Below, in pieces: positions 12,647 to 21,790 of a DNA stretch of 64,000 nucleotides (position 1 is the stretch's first letter; each line of letters opens with the position of its first letter). Under the pieces are notes generated by a model. The model was not told where the DNA came from and ran no database searches. It saw only the letters and a list, made by a program, of their open reading frames with translations. The translations under genes and the position numbers were made by a program. This stretch comes from Maribacter sp044594925 (GTDB taxonomy: Bacteria > Bacteroidota > Bacteroidia > Flavobacteriales > Flavobacteriaceae): contig NZ_CP138991.1 of NCBI RefSeq assembly GCF_044594925.1, positions 1,674,001 through 1,738,000 of the forward strand, read 5' to 3'.

Positions 12647-14200
12647 TTAAAACGGAACATCGTTATCGTCCGCCCCACCTATGCCATTATCATTTATGGA
12701 ACTTCCAAAAGCGTCATCCGCACTTGGTAAATTTTTAGTTATAAACGGATTTTCCTCGTTCGCATTCATTTTGGACTGAAACTCAAATGGGGAGTCAAAA
12801 TCATCCAAATTATCGAACTTACCTTGATTTCCGATAAACTTCAATCTAATATTTTCCAAACCACCGTTTCTATGCTTCGCAACAATGAACTCTGCCTGGC
12901 CTTGTGTTGGCGTGCGTTCTTCATCATCCCACTCCTCTATTTTGTAATACTCAGGTCTATAAATAAAAGATACAATATCTGCATCTTGCTCAATAGCTCC
13001 AGACTCCCTTAAATCTGACAGAATAGGCCTTTTGCTACCACCTCTTGTTTCTACGGCACGAGACAACTGTGATAGGGCTATCACGGGGACATTAAGCTCT
13101 TTTGCCAGTGCTTTTAAGTTTCTAGAAATAGTAGAGATTTCCTGTTCCCTGTTCCCTCCTTTTTGGCTACCCCCCGCTGTCATTAGCTGCAAATAATCTA
13201 TCATTATAATTTTGATACCGTGTTGGGAAGCTAATCTTCTTGCCTTGGCCCTGAGGTCAAAAATAGACAAAGAAGGGGTATCATCTATAAACAATGGAGC
13301 AGACTCTAGAGATTTTACCTTGACGTTCAGCTGCTCCCATTCGTGTTTCTCTAATTTACCAGTTCTTAATTTTTCGGAAGATAATCCCGTCTCCGACGAA
13401 ATTAATCTTGTAATTAACTGAACTGAGGACATCTCTAACGAGAAAAACGCAACAGGCATATTGGAATTTACCGCCATGTTCCTGGCCATGGATAACGTAA
13501 GAGCCGTTTTACCCATACCTGGACGGGCAGCTACAATAATCAAATCACTTGGTTGCCAACCAGAAGTTAATTTATCTACTTTATCAAATCCGGAAGGAAT
13601 ACCACTCATCCCTTCTTTACCTGCTATTTCTTCAATTCTCTTCTTGGCCTGTATCACTAAGTTTTGAGCAGTTTCGGCAGAACGTTTTAAATTTCCTTGG
13701 GTAACATCGTATAACTTAGATTCCGCATTATCCAACAAATCAAAAACATCTGTAGCCTCATCGTAGGCATCTTCAATAATTTCATTCGAAATTTTAATTA
13801 AACTCCGTTGGATAAATTTTTGAAGAATAATACGTGCGTGGAACTCTATATGTGCGGAAGAAGCTACTTTTTGAGTTAATTTTATCAAATAAAAATCACC
13901 TCCTGAAGCTTCCAGTTTTCCTGCTTTCTTTAATTGAGAAGAAACGGTTAATAAATCTACAGGTTGGGATTCTTCAAACAAAACAAAAATGGCTTCGTAA
14001 ATAAATCGATGTGCATCTTTATAAAAAACATCCGGATGTAAGATATCTATTACCTCATCTACCCCTTTTTTGTCTATCATCATAGCGCCTAACACAACCT
14101 CCTCTAAATCAACTGCTTGAGGTGGTATTTTACCTCTTTCGAGGTTAATGATAGTAGATTTGTCAATCTTACGACCGACTAAAGGTTTTGTGTTCTCCAT
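12647..14200 (-). CDS. dnaB: Replicative DNA helicase
   Basis: Hexameric helicase that unwinds DNA at the replication fork. The N-terminal domain (PPQAVDLEEVVLGAMMID) is followed by a RecA-like domain with Walker A RPGMGKTALTL near residue 223, Walker B IIMIDYLQLM near residue 330 and the arginine-finger region LSDLRESGAIEQDADIV. The start was moved to the inner ATG at 14200 (MENTKPLVG), because a TATTTTCG sequence resembling a -7 box lies at 14213-14206 and family members start near here. This gives 517 aa. The acidic tail ending D-D-N-D-V-P-F is typical of this group. Confidence 0.96.
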   Translation of the reverse strand: MENTKPLVGRKIDKSTIINLERGKIPPQAVDLEEVVLGAMMIDKKGVDEVIDILHPDVFYKDAHRFIYEAIFVLFEESQPVDLLTVSSQLKKAGKLEASGGDFYLIKLTQKVASSAHIEFHARIILQKFIQRSLIKISNEIIEDAYDEATDVFDLLDNAESKLYDVTQGNLKRSAETAQNLVIQAKKRIEEIAGKEGMSGIPSGFDKVDKLTSGWQPSDLIIVAARPGMGKTALTLSMARNMAVNSNMPVAFFSLEMSSVQLITRLISSETGLSSEKLRTGKLEKHEWEQLNVKVKSLESAPLFIDDTPSLSIFDLRAKARRLASQHGIKIIMIDYLQLMTAGGSQKGGNREQEISTISRNLKALAKELNVPVIALSQLSRAVETRGGSKRPILSDLRESGAIEQDADIVSFIYRPEYYKIEEWDDEERTPTQGQAEFIVAKHRNGGLENIRLKFIGNQGKFDNLDDFDSPFEFQSKMNANEENPFITKNLPSADDAFGSSINDNGIGGADDNDVPF

Positions 14201-14310
14201 AGGGACGAAAATATGCAATTAACCTTTAGTTAACGTGAATTTAATCGTTTAGGATGTTCACAGGTAACTAACAATTGTGCTGTTAATAAGTTACGATTTA
14301 TGTTGATAAC

Positions 14311-14345
14311 AAAAAAAATCTGGAGATATAAATCTCCAGATTTTT
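14311..14345 (-). terminator. Terminator after accA
   Basis: AAATCTGGAGAT pairs with ATCTCCAGATTT around a short loop. On the minus strand eight T residues follow (14311-14318). Placed 23 bases after the accA stop. Confidence 0.88.
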
Positions 14346-14367
14346 CTCAGGTTGCTAAAATGGCATT

Positions 14368-15321
14368 CTAGCCATTAAAAACTCCCATTTCGGCATATTT
14401 ATCCATTCTTTTATTTACTAATTCTTTTGGTGATAACTTTTGTAATTCGGAATAATGACTGACTATCTTATTCTTCAAAATCTCAAAAGTTTTTTCGCGA
14501 TTTGCGTGAGCACCTCCTGCAGGCTCTCTAACGATTTCATCAATTAATTTGAGTTTTTTCATGTCCGTAGCAGTAAGCTTCAGTGCTTCTGCAGCAATTT
14601 CCTTATACTCCCAGCTTCTCCACAGAATAGAGGAACAAGATTCTGGTGAGATTACGGAATACCATGTATTCTCCAACATTAGTACTTTATCACCCACACC
14701 AATGCCCAAAGCACCACCAGACGCTCCCTCACCAATAATAGCAACGATAATAGGAACTTTTAAACGGGTCATTTCCAGAATATTTCTTGCTATGGCCTCT
14801 CCTTGTCCGCGTTCCTCTGCCTCAATTCCAGGATAAGCACCAGGTGTATCTACCAAACATACTACAGGAATACCGAATTTCTCGGCGGACTTCATTAAGC
14901 GCAATGCTTTACGATACCCTTCCGGGTTTGCCATTCCAAAGTTTCGATATTGTCTTGTTTTGGTATTAAAGCCTTTTTGCTGACCAACGAACATAAAAGT
15001 CTGGTCACCAATTTTTCCAAGTCCACCGATCATAGCTTTATCATCCTTTACGGTACGATCACCATGTAATTCTAAAAATGTATCTCCACAAATAGCCTTA
15101 ATGTAATCTAAAGTATAGGGTCTATCTGGATGTCTTGAAAGCTGCACACGTTGCCAAGCCGTAAGGTTCTTGTAGATTTCCTTTCGGGTATCAGCTAACT
15201 TCTTTTCAATCTGTTTGCAGGTTTCCGTGACGTCTACATCACTTTCCTCTCCAATAATCATACACTTGTCTAATTGCTCCTCCAATTCTTTAATTGGAAG
15301 TTCAAAATCCAAATACTCCAT
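14368..15321 (-). CDS. accA: Acetyl-CoA carboxylase carboxyltransferase subunit alpha
   Basis: Forms the carboxyltransferase with AccD and makes malonyl-CoA for fatty acid synthesis. The 317 residues match the family. Landmarks are AWQRVQLSRHPDRPYTLDYI near residue 58, the oxyanion segment GEGASGGALGIG near residue 200 and ISPESCSSILWRS near residue 225. It has its own promoter and terminator, so it is a single-gene unit. Confidence 0.97.
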   Translation of the reverse strand: MEYLDFELPIKELEEQLDKCMIIGEESDVDVTETCKQIEKKLADTRKEIYKNLTAWQRVQLSRHPDRPYTLDYIKAICGDTFLELHGDRTVKDDKAMIGGLGKIGDQTFMFVGQQKGFNTKTRQYRNFGMANPEGYRKALRLMKSAEKFGIPVVCLVDTPGAYPGIEAEERGQGEAIARNILEMTRLKVPIIVAIIGEGASGGALGIGVGDKVLMLENTWYSVISPESCSSILWRSWEYKEIAAEALKLTATDMKKLKLIDEIVREPAGGAHANREKTFEILKNKIVSHYSELQKLSPKELVNKRMDKYAEMGVFNG

Positions 15322-15351
15322 AGTTCAATAAAGGTTTCGTTAGTTGTGCAG

Positions 15352-15359
15352 CAAATATA
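15352..15359 (-). promoter_or_regulatory. -7 box of the accA promoter
   Basis: On the minus strand this reads TATATTTG, a perfect -7 box, 31 bases upstream of the accA ATG. It lies in the 43-base gap to the EamA gene. Confidence 0.6.
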
Positions 15360-15364
15360 AAACT

Positions 15365-16270
15365 TTAATGGTTATTTTGAGCGACTTTCCTTTTTATACC
15401 AGTGCGTTGTTTTAGAACTCCGTTTGCGATTACAGTAGCTAATATAATTCCTGCACCAACGTAAAATAATGGATTCATTTTTTCCTCATTCCCAAAAATA
15501 AACCAGGCCAATAAAATTCCGTAAACAGGCTCTAAATTTGTCGTTAACATTACCGTGTAAGGTGTTAAAACACGCATTACTTTTACCGCAGCAATAAAGG
15601 CATAAGAGGTACATAAGACTCCCAGAATTATTAGGTAGACACAGTCCATAGCACTTACCGAAAAGAAATCTATGGTGTAACTACCATTCCATGCTAAGAT
15701 TACCGTTAAGAAAAGTACACCTATACCTAATTCATAATAAGAGATTATGGCGGGTTTGTTCGTTTTAACAAGCTTTCCGTTAATGATAGCAAAAACAGCG
15801 GCCAAAAATGCGGATAGTAACGCAATACCCATCCCATAACTGTAATCGGTTTCTACCTTAAAAATTAGGTATAGGCCAATTATTACCAAAACACCGAAAA
15901 AAATCTCGTAACCGATAATTTTTCTTTTAAATAAGATAGGTTCTAAAAGTGCCGTAAAAAAAGCTCCTGTAGACATCATTGCAAGTGTTACGGAGACAGT
16001 AGAAACCTTTATTGCTAGAAAGAAGGTCACCCAATGAGATGCTACCACGATACCGGCAATTATAAACCATAGTAAAGTCTTTCTATTGACTCTTAACGGC
16101 ACGCTAATCCATTTTAGATAAAATAGAATAACAATCGTAGCTATGAGCATACGGTACCACACCAAGGGTAATGAATCTATAGTAATGAGCTTACCCAGAA
16201 TAGCGGTAAAACCCCATATAAAAACTATAAAATGAAGATGAATAAGATTGGTTACTTTATCTTTTTGCAT
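15365..16270 (-). CDS. EamA/DMT-type transporter
   Basis: 301-residue inner-membrane protein with about ten hydrophobic helices arranged as two repeated five-helix halves, the hallmark of the drug/metabolite transporter superfamily. The first repeat starts HFIVFIWGFTAILGKL; the second includes the conserved C-terminal EPVYGILLAWFIFGNEE. Substrates in this family range from amino acids to nucleotides and cannot be deduced. Its start overlaps the end of the LptF/G-type gene by 14 bases, so the two are probably co-translated. Confidence 0.9.
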   Translation of the reverse strand: MQKDKVTNLIHLHFIVFIWGFTAILGKLITIDSLPLVWYRMLIATIVILFYLKWISVPLRVNRKTLLWFIIAGIVVASHWVTFFLAIKVSTVSVTLAMMSTGAFFTALLEPILFKRKIIGYEIFFGVLVIIGLYLIFKVETDYSYGMGIALLSAFLAAVFAIINGKLVKTNKPAIISYYELGIGVLFLTVILAWNGSYTIDFFSVSAMDCVYLIILGVLCTSYAFIAAVKVMRVLTPYTVMLTTNLEPVYGILLAWFIFGNEEKMNPLFYVGAGIILATVIANGVLKQRTGIKRKVAQNNH

Positions 16271-17339
16271 TTTGTAGAAGATAGAATGCTAAAATACCGA
16301 ACACTACATTTGGGATAATAACTGCCAGTAAAGGAGAAAAACCAGATTGCTCTGCCAAGGTACCGAATACCTTATCAAAAAAGATAAATATAAATGCTAC
16401 CAAAATACCAAAAGCCAAGTTAATACCCATACCACCCCTGCGTTTTACTGATGAAACGGATACCGCAATTATGGTGAGTATAAAGGCTGTAAGTGGCAAT
16501 GCCCATCTTTTATATTTTACCAAAACATAGGTATTTATATTTGAAGCTCCTTTTTGTTTTTGGTCGGCAATAAACTTATCCAGCTCGTATAGATTCTTGG
16601 TCTCTGCCACGTATGACACCGGGGTTAAATCATCTAATTTAAAAGTAAACAAGGTATCCAATCGTCTTTTGTTCTCTATGATAGCAGAATCTCCCCGCAT
16701 AGTCCTTTTCACATAAGAAGTAAGTCTATAATTACTATCCTTTTCTACCCATCTTATATTTACTGCCGAAATCTTAAACTTTAATTGATTCAGGCTATCG
16801 AATCTTTCAAAAGTAAAATTGTGTCCTAATTGTCTGGCAGGGTTAAAACTACTCACGTAAATGAAATCCGTTTCATTAAGTTGATTGAATATGTTACTTG
16901 TAACCCTATCCTGTTTGCCTTTTTTCAGGTATTTAAACTTGAATTCATTAAAACCTACACTAGCATTGGGTACAATGAACATGGTCATGAAAAACATAAG
17001 TATTGCAATAATACTGGCACCGATGATGTAGGGTCTTAAGAATCTACCGTAAGAGACCCCCGAGCTTAAAATGGCAATAATTTCAGTATTGTTTGCCAAT
17101 TTTGAGGTGAAAAATATCACCGATAGAAACAGGAAAATAGGAAACAGCAAACTACCTATGTAGATGGTGAAATTAAGGTAGTACATTAAAATTTCATTCA
17201 AAGGAGCTTCATTATCGATCATCTTACCGATTTGTTCTGCAAGATTGATCATAATACCAATAGGAATGAACAACAATAACATTAGGCCAAATGTGGCCAG
17301 ATATCGCTTTAATATATATTTATCTATTATCGATAGCAT
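16257..17339 (-). CDS. LptF/LptG family permease (YjgP/YjgQ)
   Basis: 360 residues with three N-terminal transmembrane helices (starting IDKYILKRYLATFGLMLLL), a periplasmic beta-jellyroll domain (about residues 130-265) and three C-terminal helices. This is the layout of the permeases that, with LptB2, extract lipopolysaccharide from the inner membrane. Whether it is the LptF or LptG equivalent cannot be told from one copy. It overlaps the tgt stop by one base and the following EamA gene by 14, forming a tgt-lpt-eamA operon. Confidence 0.92.
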   Translation of the reverse strand: MLSIIDKYILKRYLATFGLMLLLFIPIGIMINLAEQIGKMIDNEAPLNEILMYYLNFTIYIGSLLFPIFLFLSVIFFTSKLANNTEIIAILSSGVSYGRFLRPYIIGASIIAILMFFMTMFIVPNASVGFNEFKFKYLKKGKQDRVTSNIFNQLNETDFIYVSSFNPARQLGHNFTFERFDSLNQLKFKISAVNIRWVEKDSNYRLTSYVKRTMRGDSAIIENKRRLDTLFTFKLDDLTPVSYVAETKNLYELDKFIADQKQKGASNINTYVLVKYKRWALPLTAFILTIIAVSVSSVKRRGGMGINLAFGILVAFIFIFFDKVFGTLAEQSGFSPLLAVIIPNVVFGILAFYLLQNAKR

Positions 17340-18469
17340 TAGAGCCTTTTATCCATTTGTTTTACCATTATTGCTTTCCATGCTGCAAAATCTCCTACCA
17401 AGATGTGTTTTCTAGCTTCTCTTACCAACCACATATAAAAACCTAAATTATGTATAGTGGCAATTTGTTTTCCAAGATACTCGTTTGCAGCGAACAAGTG
17501 GCGTAAATACGCCTTAGAATATTCCCTATCTACAAAAGTAGTTCCCATTTCATCCAATACCGAAAAATCGTCTTCCCACTTCTTATTTTTAATATTGATG
17601 GTACCGTGGGCTGTAAAAAGCATCCCGTTCCTTGCATTTCTGGTAGGCATCACGCAATCGAACATATCTATACCCAGCGCTATATTTTCTAAAATATTTA
17701 TAGGCGTTCCCACACCCATGAGATACCTTGGTTTATCTTCAGGGAGAATTTCACATACCACCTCCGTCATTCCATACATCTCCTCTGCTGGTTCACCTAC
17801 GGATAATCCTCCTATGGCATTTCCCTCTGCCCCTGCGTTGGCAATATATTCTGCAGATTGTCTTCTTAAATCCTTATAGGTAGAACCTTGTACTATTGGA
17901 AAAAACGTCTGCGCATAATCATATACGAATGGTGTCTTCTCTAAATGGTTAATGCAGCGATCTAGCCAACGATGGGTCATATGCATGGACCTTTTCGCAT
18001 AATTATAATCGCAAGGGTAAGGGGTACACTCATCAAAAGCCATGATAATATCCGCTCCAATAACACGCTGTATTTCCATGACGTTCTCGGGGGTAAAAAG
18101 ATGCATGGAACCATCGATATGCGATTTAAACTTAACCCCTTCCTCTTTTATTTTACGATTTGCGGATAGTGAATATACCTGGTAGCCCCCGCTATCTGTT
18201 AAGATATTCCTATCCCATCCCATGAACTTATGCAATCCTCCTGCCTTTCTCAGAATATCGGTCTTTGGTCTTAGGAACAGGTGATAGGTGTTTCCCAAAA
18301 TAATATCTGGGTTAATTTCTTCCCTAAGTTCCTTTTGATGTACACCTTTTACCGAAGCTACCGTACCTACAGGCATAAATATGGGCGTTTCAATACTACC
18401 ATGATCGGTGACCATAGTTCCTGCCCTAGCCTTGGATTGGGCGTCCGTTTTATGTAATGTAAAATTCAA
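17339..18469 (-). CDS. tgt: Queuine/preQ1 tRNA-guanine transglycosylase, TTG start
   Basis: Swaps guanine-34 of GUN-anticodon tRNAs for preQ1. Family motifs are TPIFMPVGTVASVKG near residue 25, DSGGYQVYSL near residue 93 and GGLSVGEP near residue 220. The longest frame starts at 18574, but homology begins at KTDAQSKARAG. A TTG at 18469 (giving M-N-F-T-L-H-K) lies 20 bases below a perfect -7 box, so this start gives 376 aa. The C-terminal zinc cysteines (CxCxxC) of E. coli and Zymomonas Tgt are absent; the equivalent segment reads D-E-M-G-T-T-F-V-D before the conserved AYLRHL. Confidence 0.93.
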   Translation of the reverse strand: MNFTLHKTDAQSKARAGTMVTDHGSIETPIFMPVGTVASVKGVHQKELREEINPDIILGNTYHLFLRPKTDILRKAGGLHKFMGWDRNILTDSGGYQVYSLSANRKIKEEGVKFKSHIDGSMHLFTPENVMEIQRVIGADIIMAFDECTPYPCDYNYAKRSMHMTHRWLDRCINHLEKTPFVYDYAQTFFPIVQGSTYKDLRRQSAEYIANAGAEGNAIGGLSVGEPAEEMYGMTEVVCEILPEDKPRYLMGVGTPINILENIALGIDMFDCVMPTRNARNGMLFTAHGTINIKNKKWEDDFSVLDEMGTTFVDREYSKAYLRHLFAANEYLGKQIATIHNLGFYMWLVREARKHILVGDFAAWKAIMVKQMDKRL

Positions 18470-18488
18470 TTGTATAAGAATAAGTGCA

Positions 18489-18496
18489 CAAAGATA
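18489..18496 (-). promoter_or_regulatory. -7 box of the tgt operon promoter
   Basis: TATCTTTG on the minus strand, 20 bases upstream of the chosen TTG start. It lies inside the longer open frame, which argues against the upstream ATG at 18574. Confidence 0.65.
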
Positions 18497-18695
18497 ATGA
18501 ACTAGAGGTCTTGAAAACTTAATAAAAACCAAAGAAATAGGCATTACCATAATAGGGATATCCGATAATGACATTCAAAAGGTGATCTATTTTCTAAAAC
18601 AATAAAGCTTAATAGCTTCCGTTCTGATGGTATAAAGAGAATGGTAGCCTTTGGTATTGTTCTTGATTAGTACTCATCAATTAAATAAAACTATT

Positions 18696-19286
18696 ATGAA
18701 AAAAACACTTTTGCTTGCAGCTATGGTATTGTTTGGGCTTACGACTTATGCCCAAAGCGATTCCGGTTTTGGAATTAAAGGCGGTCTTAATTACAATGCT
18801 AATGGAGACTATTTTGAGTCGGCAGGGGACGCAGCCCGTAATCCTGACCGAAACATTGGTTATCACTTAGGTATCTTTGGAAAAATAGGTGTCTCACGAA
18901 TTTATTTAAGACCAGAATTGGTTTACACTAAGACTAAATCTGATTACAATGGAGATGATTTTGACATGAGTAAATTAGATGCGCCGATACTTCTTGGCGT
19001 TAAGGTCGTTGGACCCTTACATCTTTTTGCCGGGCCATCTTTTCAGTACATATTAAGTACGGAATACGACGGAATTACGATTGACGACGTTTCCAATGAT
19101 TTTACCGTAGGCATGAACATAGGAGCTGGTATAAACCTGGGTAAACTAGGTATTGATTTGCGCTATGAGCGTGGATTCAGTGACAATGAAGCCAACTTTA
19201 TAAATACTAACATTACCAATGTTGGCCCTAGTCGTATAGATACAAGGCCGGACCAACTTATCTTGAGTCTTTCTTTGAAGATATAG
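18696..19286 (+). CDS. Outer-membrane beta-barrel protein (porin-like, OmpW/PorT type)
   Basis: 196 residues starting at the ATG before KKTLLLAAMVLFGLTTYAQ, a signal peptide cut after A-Q, followed by GFGIKGGLNYNANGD, the typical opening of small flavobacterial eight-stranded barrels. Strands alternate through the rest and the last residue group L-I-L-S-L-S-L-K-I suits a barrel C-terminus. The longer frame from 18651 adds a non-signal stretch and was rejected. The function is unknown; single gene with its own terminator. Confidence 0.85.
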   Translation: MKKTLLLAAMVLFGLTTYAQSDSGFGIKGGLNYNANGDYFESAGDAARNPDRNIGYHLGIFGKIGVSRIYLRPELVYTKTKSDYNGDDFDMSKLDAPILLGVKVVGPLHLFAGPSFQYILSTEYDGITIDDVSNDFTVGMNIGAGINLGKLGIDLRYERGFSDNEANFINTNITNVGPSRIDTRPDQLILSLSLKI

Positions 19287-19305
19287 TACAATCACGAATT
19301 AAAAT

Positions 19306-19338
19306 AAAAAGCCCCTTGGAATCTACAAGGGGCTTTTT
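19306..19338 (+). terminator. Terminator after the beta-barrel gene
   Basis: GCCCCTTG (19311-19318) pairs with CAAGGGGC (19326-19333), flanked by A and T runs, so it can also serve the convergent FKBP gene. Confidence 0.9.
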
Positions 19339-19357
19339 AATGTCTTATCGTTATCTT

Positions 19358-20329
19358 TTATGAATCACTATCTAGATGATCGGGGATATCGTCATCGTCC
19401 GAAAATAAAAATTTAACGAAATTACCATCATCATCTAATTCTATTTCATCAATAGTTGGGATACCGTCATTGTCGTCGTCAGCGTCAAGATAATCTGGAA
19501 ATCGGCCGTTTATAGATTCTAATTCAGCATCAGCATTATCATTATAAAATAATCCATCCTCATTAAAATCCTCTAAAAGCGAAGGTATTCCATCATTATC
19601 ATGGTCAGTATCCTGTATGGTTGTAAGAACTTTATATTTAAAAATTAACGGGCTATAAGCCGGTATAGCACCGCGGGCTCCATTAAAAGTCCCTAAGCCT
19701 GACGGAAAGACTATCATACCCACGCCAAAACCTTCCACATCAAAAGTCCCATCGGGGTTATCAAGTATAGTAATTCCTCCAGCTGTATTAGTCACACCTT
19801 CCCCTACACCTCTAAAAGCCCGTTGGCTACCAAGTCCTGGAAACTGGAAACTTGGATTGTCCCACCATGTTCCGGTTGATATATTGTCAAAGACCTCTCC
19901 AGATAGTAATATCCCTTCATAGTTAACGAATGTGGAATCAGCAGTTGTAGGTTTAAAACCCTCTCCCTCTCTAGCTTCCAGATAATAATAGGTATGTTCC
20001 ACCTCTTCTTCTGCGTCTAATCCAAAATCTGAAGAAAAGACAGTAACTTTACGTTCTAAAACCTGATTGATTAAAGGCGTTTTAGAAGCATTATCCCCTG
20101 AGATAGTATCGATAACGATATTAAAATCAAAATCAGCAGGTGGGTTGGCAAATTCTTCGTAGTTGTAGAAGTGAGTGGTTAAGAAAGTTCTTATCTCCTC
20201 ATCGTTCTCCACAGCTACCTCACTTAATAGTCTTGGTGGAACTACTTCTCCAATTTCTTCATCATCATCTCTACAGGCAACGATTAAAAGTAAGGCCAAT
20301 CCTAAAATGCGGCTATTTTTCCAATTCAT
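19358..20329 (-). CDS. FKBP-type peptidyl-prolyl isomerase lipoprotein with calcium-binding repeats
   Basis: 323-residue lipoprotein: the lipobox L-I-V-A-C puts the lipidated cysteine at residue 19. Residues about 120-240 form an FKBP domain (TFVNYEGILLSGEVFDNI, VGEGVTNTAGGI, IPAYSPLIFKYKVL), although helix regions differ from classical FKBPs and isomerase activity is not certain. The C-terminus has two to three thrombospondin type 3-like repeats rich in D-x-D-x-D-G (DTDHDNDGIP, DADDDNDGIP), predicted to bind calcium. It probably sits in the periplasm or on the cell surface and may assist envelope protein folding. Confidence 0.85.
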   Translation of the reverse strand: MNWKNSRILGLALLLIVACRDDDEEIGEVVPPRLLSEVAVENDEEIRTFLTTHFYNYEEFANPPADFDFNIVIDTISGDNASKTPLINQVLERKVTVFSSDFGLDAEEEVEHTYYYLEAREGEGFKPTTADSTFVNYEGILLSGEVFDNISTGTWWDNPSFQFPGLGSQRAFRGVGEGVTNTAGGITILDNPDGTFDVEGFGVGMIVFPSGLGTFNGARGAIPAYSPLIFKYKVLTTIQDTDHDNDGIPSLLEDFNEDGLFYNDNADAELESINGRFPDYLDADDDNDGIPTIDEIELDDDGNFVKFLFSDDDDIPDHLDSDS

Positions 20330-20503
20330 GAATACAAATTTTTAAGGGGACAAGATACAACTTATGCAATAATGAATCTCTTTTTTATAAAACCTTAACT
20401 AAAAAATATATTCTAAATTATTATAAGTTTTTTCTTATTATTTTCACAATTTTATCTTTCTTTTGTAGGAGATATATTATACAAAACTATTAAACTTAAA
20501 AAA

Positions 20504-21262
20504 ATGAAAAAAATTCTTACAATTACTATCGCTCTTCTAATTCTATCGTGTTCTGATAATGAAAATCAAATCATAGAAAATGAAAATTTTGAAACTATCA
20601 ACTACCATTTTAATGGCACAGTATACACATTAACTCTTGAAAGGAACGAGCAAGATGAAATGATACCGGTCGAAAATAAAGCATTAAACGAAATTGATAA
20701 TATTATAGATGAAAATGAAAATATTATTTTTCATGACGTAGACGATAAAAACATAATGCTTTTTTCATCAGATTATGAGCTAGCCATTTACTTAGAAAGT
20801 GTAGGAAGCCCACTTTCCATTAAGTCAACTAATAGTAAAGCTCTATCACCGTACACTTCGGGTAATTTATACATGTATATAGATTCCTACTATAATGGCT
20901 CTCTAGTTTTATGGGATTTACCATCATTTAGTACTTTGGAATGCTATCAAACCGGTTCAATGGAAAATCGTTTAAAAAACTTTTCAATAACTAGCAATTG
21001 GATTGTGAGGCAAGATAACGGGGTTTCGAATTGTACAATTAATTTTAATAATAATGCATTTGGCAATAATCCTAATGACAAAGTCAGTTCACTAACCGTA
21101 AACAATGTTTTCGCCAGATTCTATGAAGATGCAAACTATGGAGGGCGCTCAATAACACGAGACGCAAGAACAAATGGGTCTAGTAGTTTCAGTAGATTAA
21201 AAAGTGTTAGATATAGAGGACGATGGGATAATAGAATAAGTTCCGTCAAACTATCATTTTAA
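20504..21262 (+). CDS. Lipoprotein with beta/gamma-crystallin-like C-terminal domain
   Basis: 252 residues. A signal peptide with lipobox I-L-S-C gives lipidation at Cys16. Residues 17-110 are acidic and unrecognised. From about residue 120 two Greek-key-like halves can be seen: GNLYMYIDSYYNGS..., and later ARFYEDANYGGRS...NDR-like W-D-N-R-I-S-S-V-K-L, which matches the (Y/F)E-D-x-N-Y-x-G and (D/N)-x-x-I-S-S-(V/I) signature of beta/gamma-crystallins. Such bacterial domains often bind calcium. The substrate or partner is unknown. Its terminator abuts the next start codon. Confidence 0.7.
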   Translation: MKKILTITIALLILSCSDNENQIIENENFETINYHFNGTVYTLTLERNEQDEMIPVENKALNEIDNIIDENENIIFHDVDDKNIMLFSSDYELAIYLESVGSPLSIKSTNSKALSPYTSGNLYMYIDSYYNGSLVLWDLPSFSTLECYQTGSMENRLKNFSITSNWIVRQDNGVSNCTINFNNNAFGNNPNDKVSSLTVNNVFARFYEDANYGGRSITRDARTNGSSSFSRLKSVRYRGRWDNRISSVKLSF

Positions 21263-21290
21263 GAAGAAATTCATGCTTATATGTTTTAAA

Positions 21291-21317
21291 GTCTTAGTTT
21301 TGAACTAAGGCTTTTTT
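21291..21317 (+). terminator. Terminator of the crystallin lipoprotein gene, abutting the next ATG
   Basis: GTCTTAGTT (21291-21299) pairs with AACTAAGGC (21303-21311, with a G-T pair), followed by six T. The T run ends two bases before the ATG of the S4 gene at 21319. Confidence 0.8.
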
Positions 21318-21318
21318 C

Positions 21319-21726
21319 ATGCGAATAGACAAATACTTATGGTGTACGCGATACTTTAAGACAAGGAACATTGCCACAAATACCTGTAAAAAAGGCCATG
21401 TAAAAATAAATGGACAGGTGGCGAAACCAGGGCGAGAAGTTTTTCCAATGGATGAAATACGCGTTAGAAAAAACCAAATAGATTATAAATTAAATGTACT
21501 TGCAATACCTGATAGTAGAGTTGGAGCAAAGTTAGTTGATATTTACAGGAAGGATACCACACCCGCTTCGGCATTTGAGCACAATGAATTACTTAACTAT
21601 TCTAAAGATTATTACAGAAAGAAGGGAACAGGCAGACCTACAAAGAAAGATCGTAGAGAGATAGATGACTATTTAGAAACTCCAGAAAATAAACCTAAGG
21701 ATGATGCTACCGCTTCTAAAGAATAG
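21319..21726 (+). CDS. S4-domain RNA-binding protein (Hsp15-like)
   Basis: 135 residues. The S4 domain covers residues 1-60 (RIDKYLWCTRYFKTRNIA, then KGHVKINGQVAKPGREV). This is the layout of Hsp15, which in E. coli binds stalled 50S subunits carrying nascent chains. The C-terminal third is charged and probably disordered. MRIDKYLW is the conserved family start, so the ATG directly after the terminator is very likely correct. The mRNA must therefore arise by readthrough or by a start inside the preceding gene, or have almost no leader. Confidence 0.88.
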   Translation: MRIDKYLWCTRYFKTRNIATNTCKKGHVKINGQVAKPGREVFPMDEIRVRKNQIDYKLNVLAIPDSRVGAKLVDIYRKDTTPASAFEHNELLNYSKDYYRKKGTGRPTKKDRREIDDYLETPENKPKDDATASKE

Positions 21727-21790
21727 TCTTTAGGTAATACATTATCATTTATTAAAAACATACTTATCTTTAACCTTTAAAGCCAAATTA

